This document shows, in pieces, positions 40,200 through 52,129 of a stretch of DNA of 64,000 nucleotides (its first letter is position 1; each line of letters opens with the position of its first letter). The stretch is taken from NCBI GenBank assembly GCA_002633025.1, contig NMRB01000483.1:65966-129965 (forward strand), read 5' to 3'. Position numbers and translations under genes: made by a program. The notes beneath the pieces are model-generated. The model did not search any database and was not told where the DNA came from. It worked only from the letters and a program-made list of their open reading frames with translations. The stretch comes from Notospermus geniculatus (taxonomy: Eukaryota; Nemertea; Pilidiophora; Heteronemertea; Lineidae).

Positions 40200-41075
40200 G
40201 TTGGACATGACAGAGGGAGGTACATATCAGTTATGAGCAATCTGGGTCAAGTCATTCCCAGGTAGGACTTTGATTATTTTTGGGTTACGCCACCTGGCGG
40301 CCATATTGGATGTCCGATCGGGCGGAAACTTCACATGAACATAAAGGTCATCTGCAGGGGGCCACATATCACATTGGAGCGCTTTGGGTTAAGGCGTTCC
40401 TGAGTTACAGCACTTTGATGATTTTTGGGTTACGCCACCTGGTGGCCATGTTTGAAGTCAAATCAGGCCAAAATTTGACATGCATGTAAAGGTCATCTAG
40501 ATGGAAGTAAATATCAAATTTCAGCACTCTGCGTCAAGCCGTTCCCGAGTAATAGCACTTACTTGATTTTCAGGTTGCGCCACCTGGCGGCCATACTGGA
40601 TGTCAAATCGGGCCGAAACTTGGTATTTTTTAAGGTACCCCTCCAATGCACGTTTATGCAAGATATGAAGTCGCTCGGTGAAATAATGACAAACTGTGGC
40701 AGGTTCGTCACTTTTGTCGAACTTTGACCTCTGTGACCTTGAAAAGTAGGTCAAATCAAAAACCCGTTATATATGTTATGTATCCTTATTAGCTACACCT
40801 ATGATAAAAATTTGGAGATGATCTAGTCATTAGTTCAGGAGTTATTGCACTTTTTGTGTTTTTGGTTTCCGCCACCTGGTGGCCAAACCTAGAGTCGAAT
40901 GGGACCGAAACTTGGTGCCGTGGGTCATCTGACCTAGGGGTATATATGTACCAAGTTTCAGACCAATAGCTCCAGCAGTTACGAAACGTGCCCTGCTAAC
41001 GGAACACGACGACGGACGACGACGGCCGACGACGGACGCTGCACCATTGTAATAGCTCACCCAGTGAGCTAAAAA
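40200..41075 (+). repeat. complex repeat: four ~145-bp units plus a gacgacgacgg-rich end
   Basis: A box of gggttacgccacctggcggc plus catattggatgtc recurs at about 40280, 40428, 40572 and 40866. Each is followed by a gaaactt, aaggtcatct and gcgtcaagccgttcc segment. The right end reads acgacgacggacgacgacgg and then agctcacccagtgagct. A reverse-oriented partial copy is at 49060-49250. It has the look of a dispersed, SINE-like repeat rather than a gene. Confidence 0.8.
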
Positions 41076-41565
41076 CACATCGATAATTATCATAAAAATG
41101 ATATTCATGTATTTTCAAAATATATTTGACAAGGAAAATGAACTATCAATTTGATTAAGACATGATTTCAAATTGGACTTTTACGTAGCACATTGATCGT
41201 GAGTTCCAACTGGACTCTTTGACTTAGCATATATAGGCCCTACAGTTAAGTAAGTTGTACTCCCACACCTTACAAAAATAATCTATGAACACCACAACAT
41301 GGGCTATAATAATCATGGAAATATAAGTGGCAATGTAAGTACCGGTAAGTGGCTGACGTATTTTCTACTTCACAGGTTTTCAATTTTCTTTCATTTCTAA
41401 TTCAACTCTATTTGGGATACTACCACATGAGGGCAGCGGAGCTTCGAATCTCGTGTGGCAATTTCTTCAACAAGAGCTCTAAAATTATTAACAAAAGCCA
41501 TGAAAACTGAAATCTGAATTTAATTGCATAATCTGCTGCAGGTTATCATCTGTCTGTCCGTCTGA

Positions 41566-43410
41566 TCATTCATCCTTATTGTCTGTCTGAAACAACGTTT
41601 CTCTCTTCATTGCTTTTCTTCTGTTTTCATGACTGGTATTCTCACTAGAGGGCGCTAACCACCAGTAGCCGACAATCATAGCAAGGACGGACAAACCTGT
41701 AATGATGAAAAGTTGACTTAACTTTAGCCTCCCCCGCCCCCCCCCCCCATTAGGCCTTCCTGTTGTCAAGTTATGTGGGGGGTAGACATTGCCCTGTTGT
41801 GCCAAATTCTGTTTTGATTAAGGTACTGTCAAATCTGTTCTACAAGTTAAACTGAGGCCTAGTTAAATCCAGAACTAGCAAGTTCTACCCTTTTGGTTGT
41901 TGGGGCATTTTCTTCAAAAAGGGAGATCTCTGATTAAAATCTCCAAAACAATTACTTACTTGAGACACAAAGTGGAATGATGACACCTATAGTCAGTTCT
42001 GCTGTTTTGTATATTAATACTTCACTGGCAAAATGTCCAAGGGCAAGGAAAAAGGAGACCAAAGTAATATTGTAAACACTGAAAGAAAAAGGAAAAAGTG
42101 AAAAGGCGGGGCAACCATCAGAAAATAAGAAATATCAGTACATGTGATATCAGAACATACCTTTTATTATGTAAATCTACTGCACAGTATATTCTCAAAA
42201 CGGCAGCAAGTAGGGTCCACATTCCAAATAGTCTGGCAGTGAGTGTGTTGGCTGGAACAGAAACATAAGATTATCTATCTTTAACCCTTTCGCTGCCGAT
42301 TGATTTTTCAAAAATTAGCCACTGAAATCTAATTATTTGTTACTATAAAGCATGTACTGTTAGCCTGAAGAAGATAGGAATACCTTGTAGGGAATGGTCT
42401 AAGCTTTATCCTCTGGTGACTTTTTTCGACTAATTTGCATATATGACGTCACCAGGAGCCGCCATCTTGGATTTTTGGTAATTTCAAAAAAATCCCCACT
42501 AAAGTGTGGCTTGCTACCTTGGCAATAAAGATATCTGAATGCAATCACTGTGAATACATCTTTACAATGATAACAATGAAAAGCAATCTCATTTACACTT
42601 GAAAAAAATTATATTTTTCAAAATATTTTCTCCCAAAATTTTGCCCCCGGGGGGGTGCCACCCTGCACCCCCTCAAGATACAAGCAAAATTTTACCGCAA
42701 ATCCTGTACCCAGCACCTCAAAATACGTCTCAAATGATAGCGCATATGCCACGCCATCTTACGGCGGCGCCTAGAACTACTATCGACGATCTATTGAGCA
42801 GCCTGAACGCAGTCGATCAGGGGGACTGTTTTATGTCGCATTTATGCGACATTGGCAGCGAAAGGGTTAAAAAAATGTCACTTGTAAAACGACCCCCACC
42901 CCCGGCCCCCAAGGTACCGTAGGCTTATTGACACTTGATTGGTTCCCTATTTCACCAGTAGATTCAAGGGCACTAATACTATACACTATACTATACTCTA
43001 TACTACCTACTCTATATCATGTACAGTCATGGACAAAAGTAAATGAACATCAGTTTTTCTGGAAATCCAAAAACAAAATTCCTTCTTTCAAAGGCAAAAA
43101 TGGACGGATCTTTTTCCATTTTAGCCTACATCATTAAATACTACCGTCAGTATGTTTTCACGTTACTTGTCTTAGTTCTTTAGAAATTCAAGAAAACCTG
43201 GTGTCCATTTACTTCCGTCCATGACAGTACACCACCACTATACTGTGAGTATACATTGTATATCCTTATCATGCACTCACCTCGACCTGTGGACGTCGTG
43301 TACAGCCTTTCACGCAAAAATCGAGGGTCAACAAAGCATTGTACTGTATTTCCAATGGCCATTAAACCCACAAGACCAATCCAACCCCGCAAATAATTGG
43401 CAAAAGACAT
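41566..43410 (-). CDS. ERG28: ERG28, ER-membrane scaffold of sterol C4-demethylation, four exons, 156 aa
   Basis: ERG28 tethers the sterol C4-demethylase enzymes to the ER membrane. Exons in transcript order are 43410-43281, 42251-42161, 42078-41960 and 41696-41566. All joins are GT-AG and in frame. Family landmarks are LRGWIGLVGLMAIGNTVQCF near the start, ARLFGMWTLLAAVLR and CAVDLHNK in exon 2, and FFLALGHFASEVLIY with a TIGVIIPL segment in exon 3. Exon 4 encodes a last hydrophobic stretch (LAMIVGYWWL). Four membrane segments are visible. The human protein is 140 aa; the excess is a charged C-terminal tail. Intron 1 holds two MITEs. Confidence 0.95.
42281..42870. mobile_element. 590-bp MITE in ERG28 intron 1
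   Basis: ttaaccctttcgctgccgat at the left is matched inverted by attggcagcgaaagggttaa at the right. A fragment of the end (ttaacccttttgctgccat) recurs at about 48139. The open frame inside (42599-42922) shows no domain. Confidence 0.8.
43022..43229. mobile_element. Tc1/mariner-like MITE in ERG28 intron 1
   Basis: tacagtcatggacaaaagta and aatg at the left are matched inverted by catttacttccgtccatgac and agta at the right. The TACAGT...ACTGTA-type ends flanked by TA are typical of Tc1/mariner non-autonomous elements. Confidence 0.8.
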
Positions 43411-44149
43411 GGTTTTGTATGAAAAACTGAAGAAATTTTAGCTGACGATGACTTTCAGTTCCTCGACCTGCACCTAGGCGGCGCTGCCTCGAATCCCACT
43501 CTCCAGACAAGATGCTCAGTCTCCAGACATCTTACTTCCAGAATTTGTTTATAGATGGCAGCAGTTTCGTCGGCTGTGGCAAACACCCAATGCTCCTTTA
43601 TTGAAGTTCATGCGCGTTTATCCTGCAGAAAAGAGCTTGCGTCCTTGGTTTTTTTGTCGTATATGAAATTTCTAGAATCGTTACACGATGCAAACAGAAT
43701 TTTTTCTGAGAAATAAAGAGAAAATGGCAATTTTAAAACACTGTTGAAATGTGACTAAATGTGACTGGTAACCTGTTCCCAGAGGGATCATGGATAGGCC
43801 TTGGCCCTCCACCGGGGCCCTCCAACACCGCGGTGTGATCAGTCTCTATATTTAGCCAGGGTTTTTTAGGGGTTCTATCTAAAAACATGCTGCCTTGCAT
43901 TGGAAATGTATGATGCTTGTCATGAATGTGAAGATTTCTCATATTTACCTGGCCTAGATGGTTGAAACAATCAATCTATACTCCAGATCAATAGCGGTTG
44001 TCTCTCTTCGTGTTTAATATCAAAATGTCAACCGGTACTTTTTTCTATGTAAGTATGGAAAACATGTAGTTGATATTTGTAAATGTATTGATAACGTTCA
44101 CAAAGCTATGCTGGGAAAAGATATGTACAACCCACGTGTTTATTTGAAT

Positions 44150-44400
44150 GGAAAAGGCGAATGTGGAGGTGATGTGCAAAGTGACTGAGATTGAAATGAA
44201 TGAGGTTGTAGGTTCGATCACCAGGGCCCGTATGCACAAAATATCTTAAGTGTAAAATTTCCCTTAAACTATTTTTCCAAATAAAAGACAAGTTAAGATG
44301 TTTTATGCATACAGCCCCTGATCACATTCTTGTCATCATGATTTTGCGTTCTAGGCGAAGAGATTCGCAATTGGTCGAATATCATAGTGGTTTATATCTC
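44150..44400 (+). mobile_element. tRNA-like SINE interrupted by a nested MITE
   Basis: A B-box-like aggttcgatcac lies at 44210-44221 and is cut there by the MITE at 44222-44320. The sequence resumes with the duplicated ATCAC at 44321. Confidence 0.45.
44222..44320. mobile_element. 99-bp hAT-like MITE with 5-bp TSD ATCAC
   Basis: cagggcccgtatgcacaaaa and tatcttaa at the left are matched inverted by ttaagatgttttatgcatac and agcccctg. Flanks are ATCAC at 44217-44221 and 44321-44325. Confidence 0.85.
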
Positions 44401-44469
44401 AAAACTGGTCTTGGAATATAGACTACGGCAACGTCTGTAAAAACGCCATCATTGCCTATTTTTTGTGCG

Positions 44470-44624
44470 CAGTGGCGCATTTGGGGGGGGGGGGCGCACC
44501 CTCCCATGGCGATAGGGTGTGGATGGCTTTTTTGTCTCAGATGACTGGAAAACATATTGGCATCCCACTTTTGAAAATTTTCTTGAGGGCGCCCCCTTTC
44601 CGGGAAATCCTGGATCCGCCCCTG
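44470..44624. mobile_element. 155-bp hAT-like MITE with 5-bp TSD GTGCG
   Basis: The ends are cagtggcgcatttgg and cctggatccgcccctg, flanked by GTGCG at 44465-44469 and 44625-44629. The right end, inverted, closely matches the left end of the CCDC14 donor MITE. Confidence 0.85.
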
Positions 44625-45453
44625 GTGCGCATGTAGCGTTGCTGACAGAATGAAGATAGTCTCAGCATGATTCTTGGCTCCAATTTTTGGGTCTTCAGTT
44701 TGACTTTCGTCAATTGCCTGGGGCAAAAACAGACGGTATCATCTGGGAATAAACCACCGTATTCTTGAACTGGCGCTCTAAACCCAGAGCAAAACGGGAC
44801 AAAACAAAATTTCCCTCTAAAAGGTCGTTTCCCCTCTTCAAGATGTGGGGAAATTTTTTTCTGGGGGTGGACCCCAGACCCCCACCCCCCACCCCCGGCG
44901 TCGCTCTCTAAACTCAATCAAATTTTGCCCCGTAGGCCATTTAAAGCTCAAAATTTCAATTTCTCAAATTGGGATACATTTTTTTCCCATTTTGAGATAT
45001 TTTCTTAAAATGACCTGACATTTTGTCTGATTTTTCGGGCGATATTTCTCAAAATGGGAAAAATTTCACCCCAATTTGAGAAATTCGCACAAAAGTGCAA
45101 AATTTCCCACTTATTTTCCACTTTTATTTCTTCCTTAAACATCTCACGTACGTAGCCTACATGAGGGCCCATATAATACCCTTATCCTGAAGCCAGTTTT
45201 CCAACCACGTGTATTTGTTTACACTGGATTGACGGAAAACCGCTTCCAACCAATCAGCGCCGAGGATTTGCCTATTACATACTATTATATATTCATGAAG
45301 TGACGTCGTTCCATGTGTCTGGCCATGTTTACTGTACAACGCTCAGCACGCGCTCGCTACTCACGCAACGATGTGAAACCTGTGTTTTAAAGTAACTTTT
45401 AAGGAGTAATTGTGGATATTTTACTTATAAAACTATAGGAAAGACTACAGACA

Positions 45454-45541
45454 ATGCATTTACGGTATTTTCTAGGGATTTTTATCCTTCTGACGGTGTT
45501 GCAGAGCGGTTGGAGTATCGATATTGAGTACTTGGGAAAAG
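45454..45541 (+). CDS. candidate first exon of a secreted or ER protein
   Basis: An ATG opens 29 codons encoding MHLRYFLGIFILLTVLQSGW and then SIDIEYLGK. This is a textbook signal peptide (basic residue, hydrophobic core, small residues), followed by a donor AAAAG/GTAGGC in phase 1. Downstream exons are not identified; the gene may run far into the repeat-rich right part or out of the window. The family is not recognised. Confidence 0.55.
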
Positions 45542-46111
45542 GTAGGCAACTTTACTATACTTTGTAGATAGTTTCTACGGTGGACTGTGAGGAGAGTGTG
45601 CGTTCATGCGGAAACTCGAACGGTGCCTGGGCCTACATAGGCCTTCTGTAAAACGTGTTTCTTTGTATCGGTGCTGTAACTAGAAAATTCACTTGGTTGA
45701 ATAGAGGTCAGTGCATGACAAAGTCACTGGACATTGAATTGAATGAGCTCTTTTGAAAATAGTAGGCCTTAGTTGTTAGCTTATAGCTTAGGATTTATAG
45801 GCCTAGCATAAACCTAGTAAGGGCCTATGTTCAGGAGCTGCAAAGCCTTTTCCTTAGAAAGTTTCGAATAAATGTGCAGAGAGAGAGATCTGAGCAGTCC
45901 ACTAAATTGGCTCACTATTGGCTACTTAGATAAAAGGAGCTGTTTACTTAAGGATCAATTGTACCAAATCCCAAGAACCACATTTTTGGCCTTTTGGCCT
46001 GAGTGGGCTGTCCAGTGGAGGCTTGTGCAGTCAGGCGTGAGAGGAGTATGACATAAGCAAGAAAAAGGCCAGGGCAATGGAATTCTTAGATTTATATTGT
46101 ACAATCGACCC

Positions 46112-46273
46112 TTAAAGCCGCCCATACACGGCGCAATATTATTGCACAATATGGGGCCCAAATGGGTGGTCGTGTGCTTTTCGCATGATGGGTAGAAGAA
46201 AGATTGGCAATAATATTGCCCATTGTGATCCTCATATTGTGCAATAATATTGATCGTGTATGGGCCGCTTTAG
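46112..46273. mobile_element. 162-bp MITE
   Basis: taaagccgcccatacacg and caatattattgcacaatatg at the left are matched inverted by catattgtgcaataatattg and cgtgtatgggccgcttta. Confidence 0.85.
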
Positions 46274-46289
46274 TGAACAGCCCCTTTGG

Positions 46290-46445
46290 CAATTTGTATT
46301 GTAATGTAGGAGGAAACCAGAGCTGGCAGCAAAAGGCCCTGCAGTGTCAATGAGATTGAATCACCCTCACTATCACCTGAATTCTCATCTGAGTGGGAAT
46401 TGAACCTGAGACCTCGGGTAAGCACCACTGCACCACTCTAACATC
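46290..46445 (-). mobile_element. tRNA-derived SINE, same family as 6881-7012
   Basis: On the minus strand it has a gtggtgcagtggtgc A-box word, a B-box-like caggttcaattccc, and the tail motif carried once (gtaggaggaaaccagag on plus). The tail is unexpanded here. Confidence 0.7.
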
Positions 46446-46514
46446 TCAATGGTCCTCCCTCCACTCAGGATCGATTTTCTGTTGGACATTCCCCAATGAT
46501 TGGAAGCTGGTTTT

Positions 46515-46960
46515 CACTTGGAACTTGGATTATCAATGGTTTTCAGTTGGAACTTATTGGTTTTCAGTTGGAACTTATTGGTTTTCAGTTGAAACTTATT
46601 GGTTTTAAGTTGGAACTATATTGGTTTTCAGTTGAACTTATTGGTTTTCGGTTGAACTTATTGGTTTTCAGTTGAAACTTATTGGTTTTAAGTTGGAACT
46701 ATATTGGTTTTCAGTTGAACTTATTGGTTTTCGGTTGAACTTATTGGGTTTCAGTTGGAACTTATTGGTTTTAAGTTGGAACTTATTGGTTTGCACTGAG
46801 TTGGAACTTATTGGTTTTCAGTTGGAACTTATTGGTTTTCAGTTGGAATTTATTGGTTTTCAGTTGAACGTATTGGTTTTGAGCTGGAACTTACTGGTTT
46901 TCAGTTGGAACTTAGTTTTCACTTGGATTTTCAATTAAAACTTGGTTTTCAGTTTGATTC
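46515..46960 (+). repeat. 21-bp minisatellite, about 20 copies
   Basis: ttggttttcagttggaactta is repeated with variants lacking one or two bases. The Leu/Val/Trp-rich open frame across it is a repeat product. Confidence 0.95.
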
Positions 46961-49059
46961 CACTTTTCTGGTAGCATGTGGATAGGTTTATAGTTAGTGA
47001 ATCTCTCACCTAAGCAAACCTGCTAAAGTGGGATGAATAATAACAAATCCCACTCTAGCTTCCCATTTCACAGTTTTGTTTTCATGGAGTTTTTTTGGGC
47101 AGATATTCATTGATTTTCACCTCTTCGACTCAAACAATTCATGTTTCCAACAAGTTACCTGCTTGCCTGGAAATACTGTACTGCCCACATAAAGTAAATA
47201 TCAATACGCCTCAATGACTTGGTATTACATCAAACCTTTCTACACGTTCTCCTATACTTCATTCAATTAACAAATCAGATATTGATTTTCACGGTATATA
47301 TTGTATTGGACACGTTGATTCAGTGATTATTATTTGGTATATGTCCCAGAAACCTTGATAAACTCCTCATTCAGTTCATTATGGCCTGATCTTGAACATA
47401 CATTGTATTTTTGAGAAATTACTAATTTTGGAACGTCTGAGTCAGACAGTACTTAACCTAACTTCGAATTTTTGGGATGCCTGATGATATTTATTGGGTT
47501 TCATGAAGTACAGCAGTTGCTCAACATGCAGTTTGAGTTGCTTGGTTAGCATGTCCTACATTGTAGCAAAATGGTGAAGACTTGGCTTAATGTGTTGTCA
47601 GGTGGTCCAGGGTTCAAACCTGCTTGCAACATGCGAGACCCAACTTGGCTCATCTCAAGCAGCAAATGGTAGGATTCATCGTTCATCTGTTGTCTCCCCC
47701 CACCCCCCCCCCACCCCACTAACCCCTGGATACCAGAAAAGAACTTTTAGGTCATCAGTAGGCCTTGGGCAGATAAATGTGCAAAGCCTAACATTTAACA
47801 ACTGATTGCATAGTATTTTTGGGTTATAGTCCCTTTAAGTGTCCCTTATGCAGCCTTTCTTATACTTCTTAAAACGAATATTTTGTACTTTTATGTTACT
47901 CAAGCTTTGTGTATTGTTAACAAATAATTCTGTGTACACGTACAAGGATTAAGTTTATAGAATTCTGGGAAATATATGCCATTGGCAAAACATCGATTGA
48001 GCCATTTTCTATTGATGACCTATTTAATGTGCCGATATCTGGTTCGTACGTCCCAGAAACGTCGCCATACAGGTTGTATACTTAGTGATATCAGGGGAGA
48101 TAAAATGAGTTGATGAATGTTCTATCTTCCGTCTTCTTTTAACCCTTTTGCTGCCATTGGGATTTTCATAAAACAAATCGTGGGACCTATTCACAAAGCC
48201 CTCATACATTTACAACTACAAATCCCTTTTTGCTGAGAGTGTGGAAATGAACAATAGTTTACCATTTACGCACTTCGTAAAACAATGAATAAGGTTCCTT
48301 AACAGAAACCCTGTCAGTGTTCATTGGAAACATGGAGCATAAAATAATAATTTTAAACTTCCATGGAAAGCACTCACTGAAATCCAAGAACTTCGTCGAA
48401 GTGTGCAGGAAAAAGGACTTTCATTTTTGCCTCGGATTTGGTCCCAAGATTACGGGAAGTCAAATTAATAAAACCTCTACCGGCATACCTTTGACACGTG
48501 CAATCTTATTAACAAAACCCATCTTTTCCAACTTGTAGCGAATATGGGATTTTAAATTGTCCTTCCTTTGCCAAGCATGAAAATGAGGTCACAGTCTTTC
48601 TATTCATGATGATAAACACCTATCCAGATTTTGGCCAATAAATTATTCTGTATGTCTTGCGATTGTCCGACCAATAGAGGTGTCTTATAGATTTAGTAAA
48701 CGTGTGCATATTGACCCAAATACCTTTAAATTTTTATTTGTATTTTAAACCTTCGAAATATTCGAGAAAAAACAGGATGTGGGTGCGTTCCACGGCAGTA
48801 CATGTATGTTCACGCCAGTTTTAATGTTTGTTTTATGACAAAAATGTTGAAATCAAGGATGACGGTGCATTTTGAGTGGTCTTTCAATGATTCTCAGCTG
48901 GCACCATACAGGTATGACATGTACGATTATTCATCTAATACGCGGAAACCGATGAATCGAGAATAAAAATGACTGTCCATTGATTTATACTGTCTGAGTG
49001 GGCGGAGTGTCCACTGTCCAGAATTCTCTCAAGGACTTAAAACTGTACCCATTTAATTT
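46961..49059. other. intergenic or intronic sequence, no exon seen
   Basis: A weak tRNA-like B box (cagggttcaaacctgc) sits at about 47607-47622, and a fragment of the 42281-type MITE end at about 48139. No supported coding exon. Confidence 0.4.
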
Positions 49060-49250
49060 GTTACTCACCTGGCGAGCTGTTACTGTGGCGTGGTGCCCGT
49101 TGTCATTTTCATCGTACATAGGGCATGTTTCGTAATGACACTGGGGCTATCAACCTGAAACTATGCCTGGGTCAGATGACCCTCGGCACCAAGATTTGGT
49201 CCAGGCTTATTCTTAGCTTGGCCACCAGGTGGCCAAAACTGAAAACTGAA
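49060..49250 (-). repeat. reverse partial copy of the 40200-41075 repeat
   Basis: Inverted versions of ggccaccaggtggcc, gtcagatgacc and a cacctggcgagct box, in reverse order and orientation relative to the 41-kb copy. Confidence 0.7.
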
Positions 49251-49475
49251 CTAATGGCTCGATCGTCTCCTCTCAATCCAATGAGTTCTGTTTATGGATC
49301 CCTTCCATCCAAAATGGACACTCAGCAATGGTCGTATTATTTGTTCCCAACGGTCTCCTTGTTCAAATATGACACTGTCCTGTTTTGTTCAAATAAAACG
49401 AGAGGATATCTATCTTATCGGGTGTGACCTTCACAGCAGGTCAACCAAGTGTAGTGTTTGATGTCATCAGTACTT

Positions 49476-49965
49476 GTAAAGTACTAGCGATGTTGTCCCG
49501 TTCAACTTCATCGTTATGCTGTAAAGTACTAGCGATGTCGTCCCGTTCAACTTCATCGTTATGCTGTAAAGTACTAGCGATGTAGTCCCGTTCAACTTCA
49601 TCGTTGGCTGTAAAGTACTAGCGATGTTGTCCCGTTCAACTTCATCGTTGGCTGTAAAGTACTAGCGATGTGGTCCCGTTCAACTTCATCGTTATGCTGT
49701 AAAGTACTAGCGATGTGGTCCCGTTCAACTTCATCGTTATGCTGTAAAGTACTAGCGATGTGGTCCCGTTCAACTTCATCGTTATGCTGTAAAGTATAGC
49801 GATGTGGTCCCATTGAACTGGACATCGTTATGCTGTAAAGTACTAGCAATGTGGTCCCGTTCAACTTCATCGTTATGCTGTAAAGTACTAGCGATGTTGT
49901 CCTGTTCAGCTTCATTGTTATGCTGTAAAGTACTAGCGATGTGGTCCCATCAACTTCATCATTAT
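49476..49965 (+). repeat. 45-bp minisatellite, about 11 copies
   Basis: The unit is gctgtaaagtactagcgatg followed by tggtcccgttcaacttcatcg and ttat, with single-base and 3-base variants. The 138-codon minus-strand frame (repeating ITMKLNGTTSLVLYS) arises because 45 is divisible by three. Confidence 0.95.
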
Positions 49966-50446
49966 GTTGTGCAGGAGACAACATGTAGATACATGTACTA
50001 TAATTGGAAATCATGAGAGTGTCATATTCGCTAATTACTAATTCACAAGTTAATTAATTTCTCTTGATGGTTTCAATGCTCTATCTCTTTGAACGTAATC
50101 TAATTAATGTTACATCAATGGAAAATTGAGCTTTTGATCTCTCAGGAGACTGTGTCATCATGTTAAATGGGGGTTCCTGTCCGTATGCGTAGATTTTGAT
50201 GTTCAGGATCATACGTCCCATGACAATGTCAGGCCTAGTTTCAAGTGTATCATGTATCTAGCGCAACTCTTTGAAAATGACCATATACAGTTATCCGGTG
50301 AATGAGAAAATCGTTGACCTCCACAGGCACACGTGGTGCATGTGAGGGTTTTCTCATGCAGGTTGGGTCTCTTTGGGTAACTCGACGGTAGAAAACTTTG
50401 AGCATACATTTTTGTGTCAGAGGCCCATATTTTGGAAAGAATGCTC

Positions 50447-50520
50447 CTCAACATAAAGGAGTTCCTCAAGGCTGTTCTCAACAGGAGAACAATAGCCTGG
50501 AGGAACTCCTTTAAGTTGCA
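50447..50520. mobile_element. 74-bp foldback
   Basis: aaggagttcctcaaggctgt and tctc pair with the inverse gagaacaatagcctggagga and actcctt. Confidence 0.7.
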
Positions 50521-51079
50521 GAGGATTCTAAAATACAGGCCATAGTCTCAGTGTAAGCCTTGGCGTAAGGAAACCAACAATTGCAAATGACCAAAATTGA
50601 GAGCAAATAGCGTAAAGTTGCGCCAAACTCAAGTTCTAACTTGATCCAAAAGACCTTGACATCAAAGTGTCTCTAGGTACCAATACGCTCCTTGTGAATG
50701 CATGCCCTGTGTCATGACAGAGTACGTAAGGGGGACCATGTCGATGCAGACCTGCAAGATCTCTCTCGTCGAGTAGCAGCCCCAGAGGTAATTCACACAC
50801 TGCCACAGTCACAATTAACTGACCATAAAATGATTACACCTTACTAATTAAGGAGATAATTAATCTAAAGATGACACACAGCAGGTTATTGATCTGAGAC
50901 TCTGTTACTTGTCATTCTGTGGACAGATGATTGAATTTCCAAACGGTCTTCTGATGATCGTCCAGCGCATATCTAACATGTCTAAGGTGCTGCTCCACAT
51001 GAGACTTCTCTTGTGCAATTTGGCTGTCAATCATGTCAATGGGCAATTCACCCTTGTTGGTTTCTTTGCTGTGAGTGAG

Positions 51080-51235
51080 TAAGGCTTCGGGTATACCGAA
51101 CGCGAATTCGCATGCGATAGGGCAACGCATGCGATTTATGCTTTGAGTGCCTTTGTTTGCGTGCAGTGCGGCGGAAAATAACAAAGCCTTTGACGCACAG
51201 GACGACAGATCGCGTTCGGTATACCCGTAGCCTTA
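51080..51235. mobile_element. 156-bp MITE
   Basis: taaggcttcgggtataccga and acgcga at the left are matched inverted by tcgcgttcggtatacccgta and gcctta. Internal gcatgcgat words also repeat. Confidence 0.85.
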
Positions 51236-51509
51236 GGACGAAGTAGGGCCTAATGCTGTGACTGATAAAAAAACAAGACTGACCCTTCAAGATCGATTCA
51301 CCTTCTTGGAAAATTACATTGTTCGTGTTAGCAGGACATCTGCTGCATAAACATTATGAATTTTTCACCACATTGATCGCAGTGAACAAGTCTCTGATGT
51401 TACCAAATACGGCCAACTTGAGTGGTCTCCATCAGACAAAGATCTATTGATTTCTGTTGAGATATCGATATGAAAGCCACCTCCAAGATCAGGAAACAGT
51501 CAGCAAAAA

Positions 51510-51600
51510 CCCTTAGCCCAGTGGTTATTGCGGCCGCGTAACTTGCAACAAGTCTGGGGTTCAAATTAGTTCGATTACTGATCATCCATGGCTGTTCATA
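51510..51600 (+). mobile_element. tRNA-like SINE head
   Basis: tagcccagtggttattgc (A box) and a gtctggggttcaaattag B box lie about 35 bp apart. Confidence 0.5.
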
Positions 51601-52129
51601 TGCATGGGACAACCATGGTGCCTTGTACCTCTGGCATATCCAAGGAACATGAAATGTGCAGTTCACTGCGGTGGTATTTACCAGTGCCTTCTAAGGCCAC
51701 CTGGCATGCCACTCGACCCTACTCCAGCCCCCTTCATTGTGGTTACATCCCTCAATAGATTCAAGTGAAGACCCTGAGGTTTTGATAGCATAAAAATAGT
51801 CCTCTTGCCTCAAATCCTTGGAAACAGCTAACATGGAGTTTTGTCCGGCATGTCCAAAAATAAAACATTTTCCTGTGGCTTTGTTGCAATCAGTGGCTGC
51901 TCACTTCTTCGCTTGCTCCATGGGCCATTTGAGCATTTTCGTGTACATCTTGCTTTTCGATTTCGGTGTATTTGCGTGCCACAGTTAGGGGGCAATTAGG
52001 TTTACTGGTCGAGCGTCTCAGTCTTTGGCCAGGCCCAGCACACGCTACACATCTGTTCTCTTCAATGTAGTCTTTTAGTTGCCCTTGCATATATAGCTGC
52101 AGAGAAATTTGTATCGTGGCTCTTATCTG

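Noticed and set aside
42599-42922. 107-codon proline-rich frame inside ERG28 intron 1
   Set aside because: It runs through a MITE and homopolymer C stretches and has no domain or splice support.
49476-49965. Regular spaced repeats that could suggest a CRISPR array
   Set aside because: Units are contiguous 45-bp tandem copies without unique spacers, in a eukaryotic genome.
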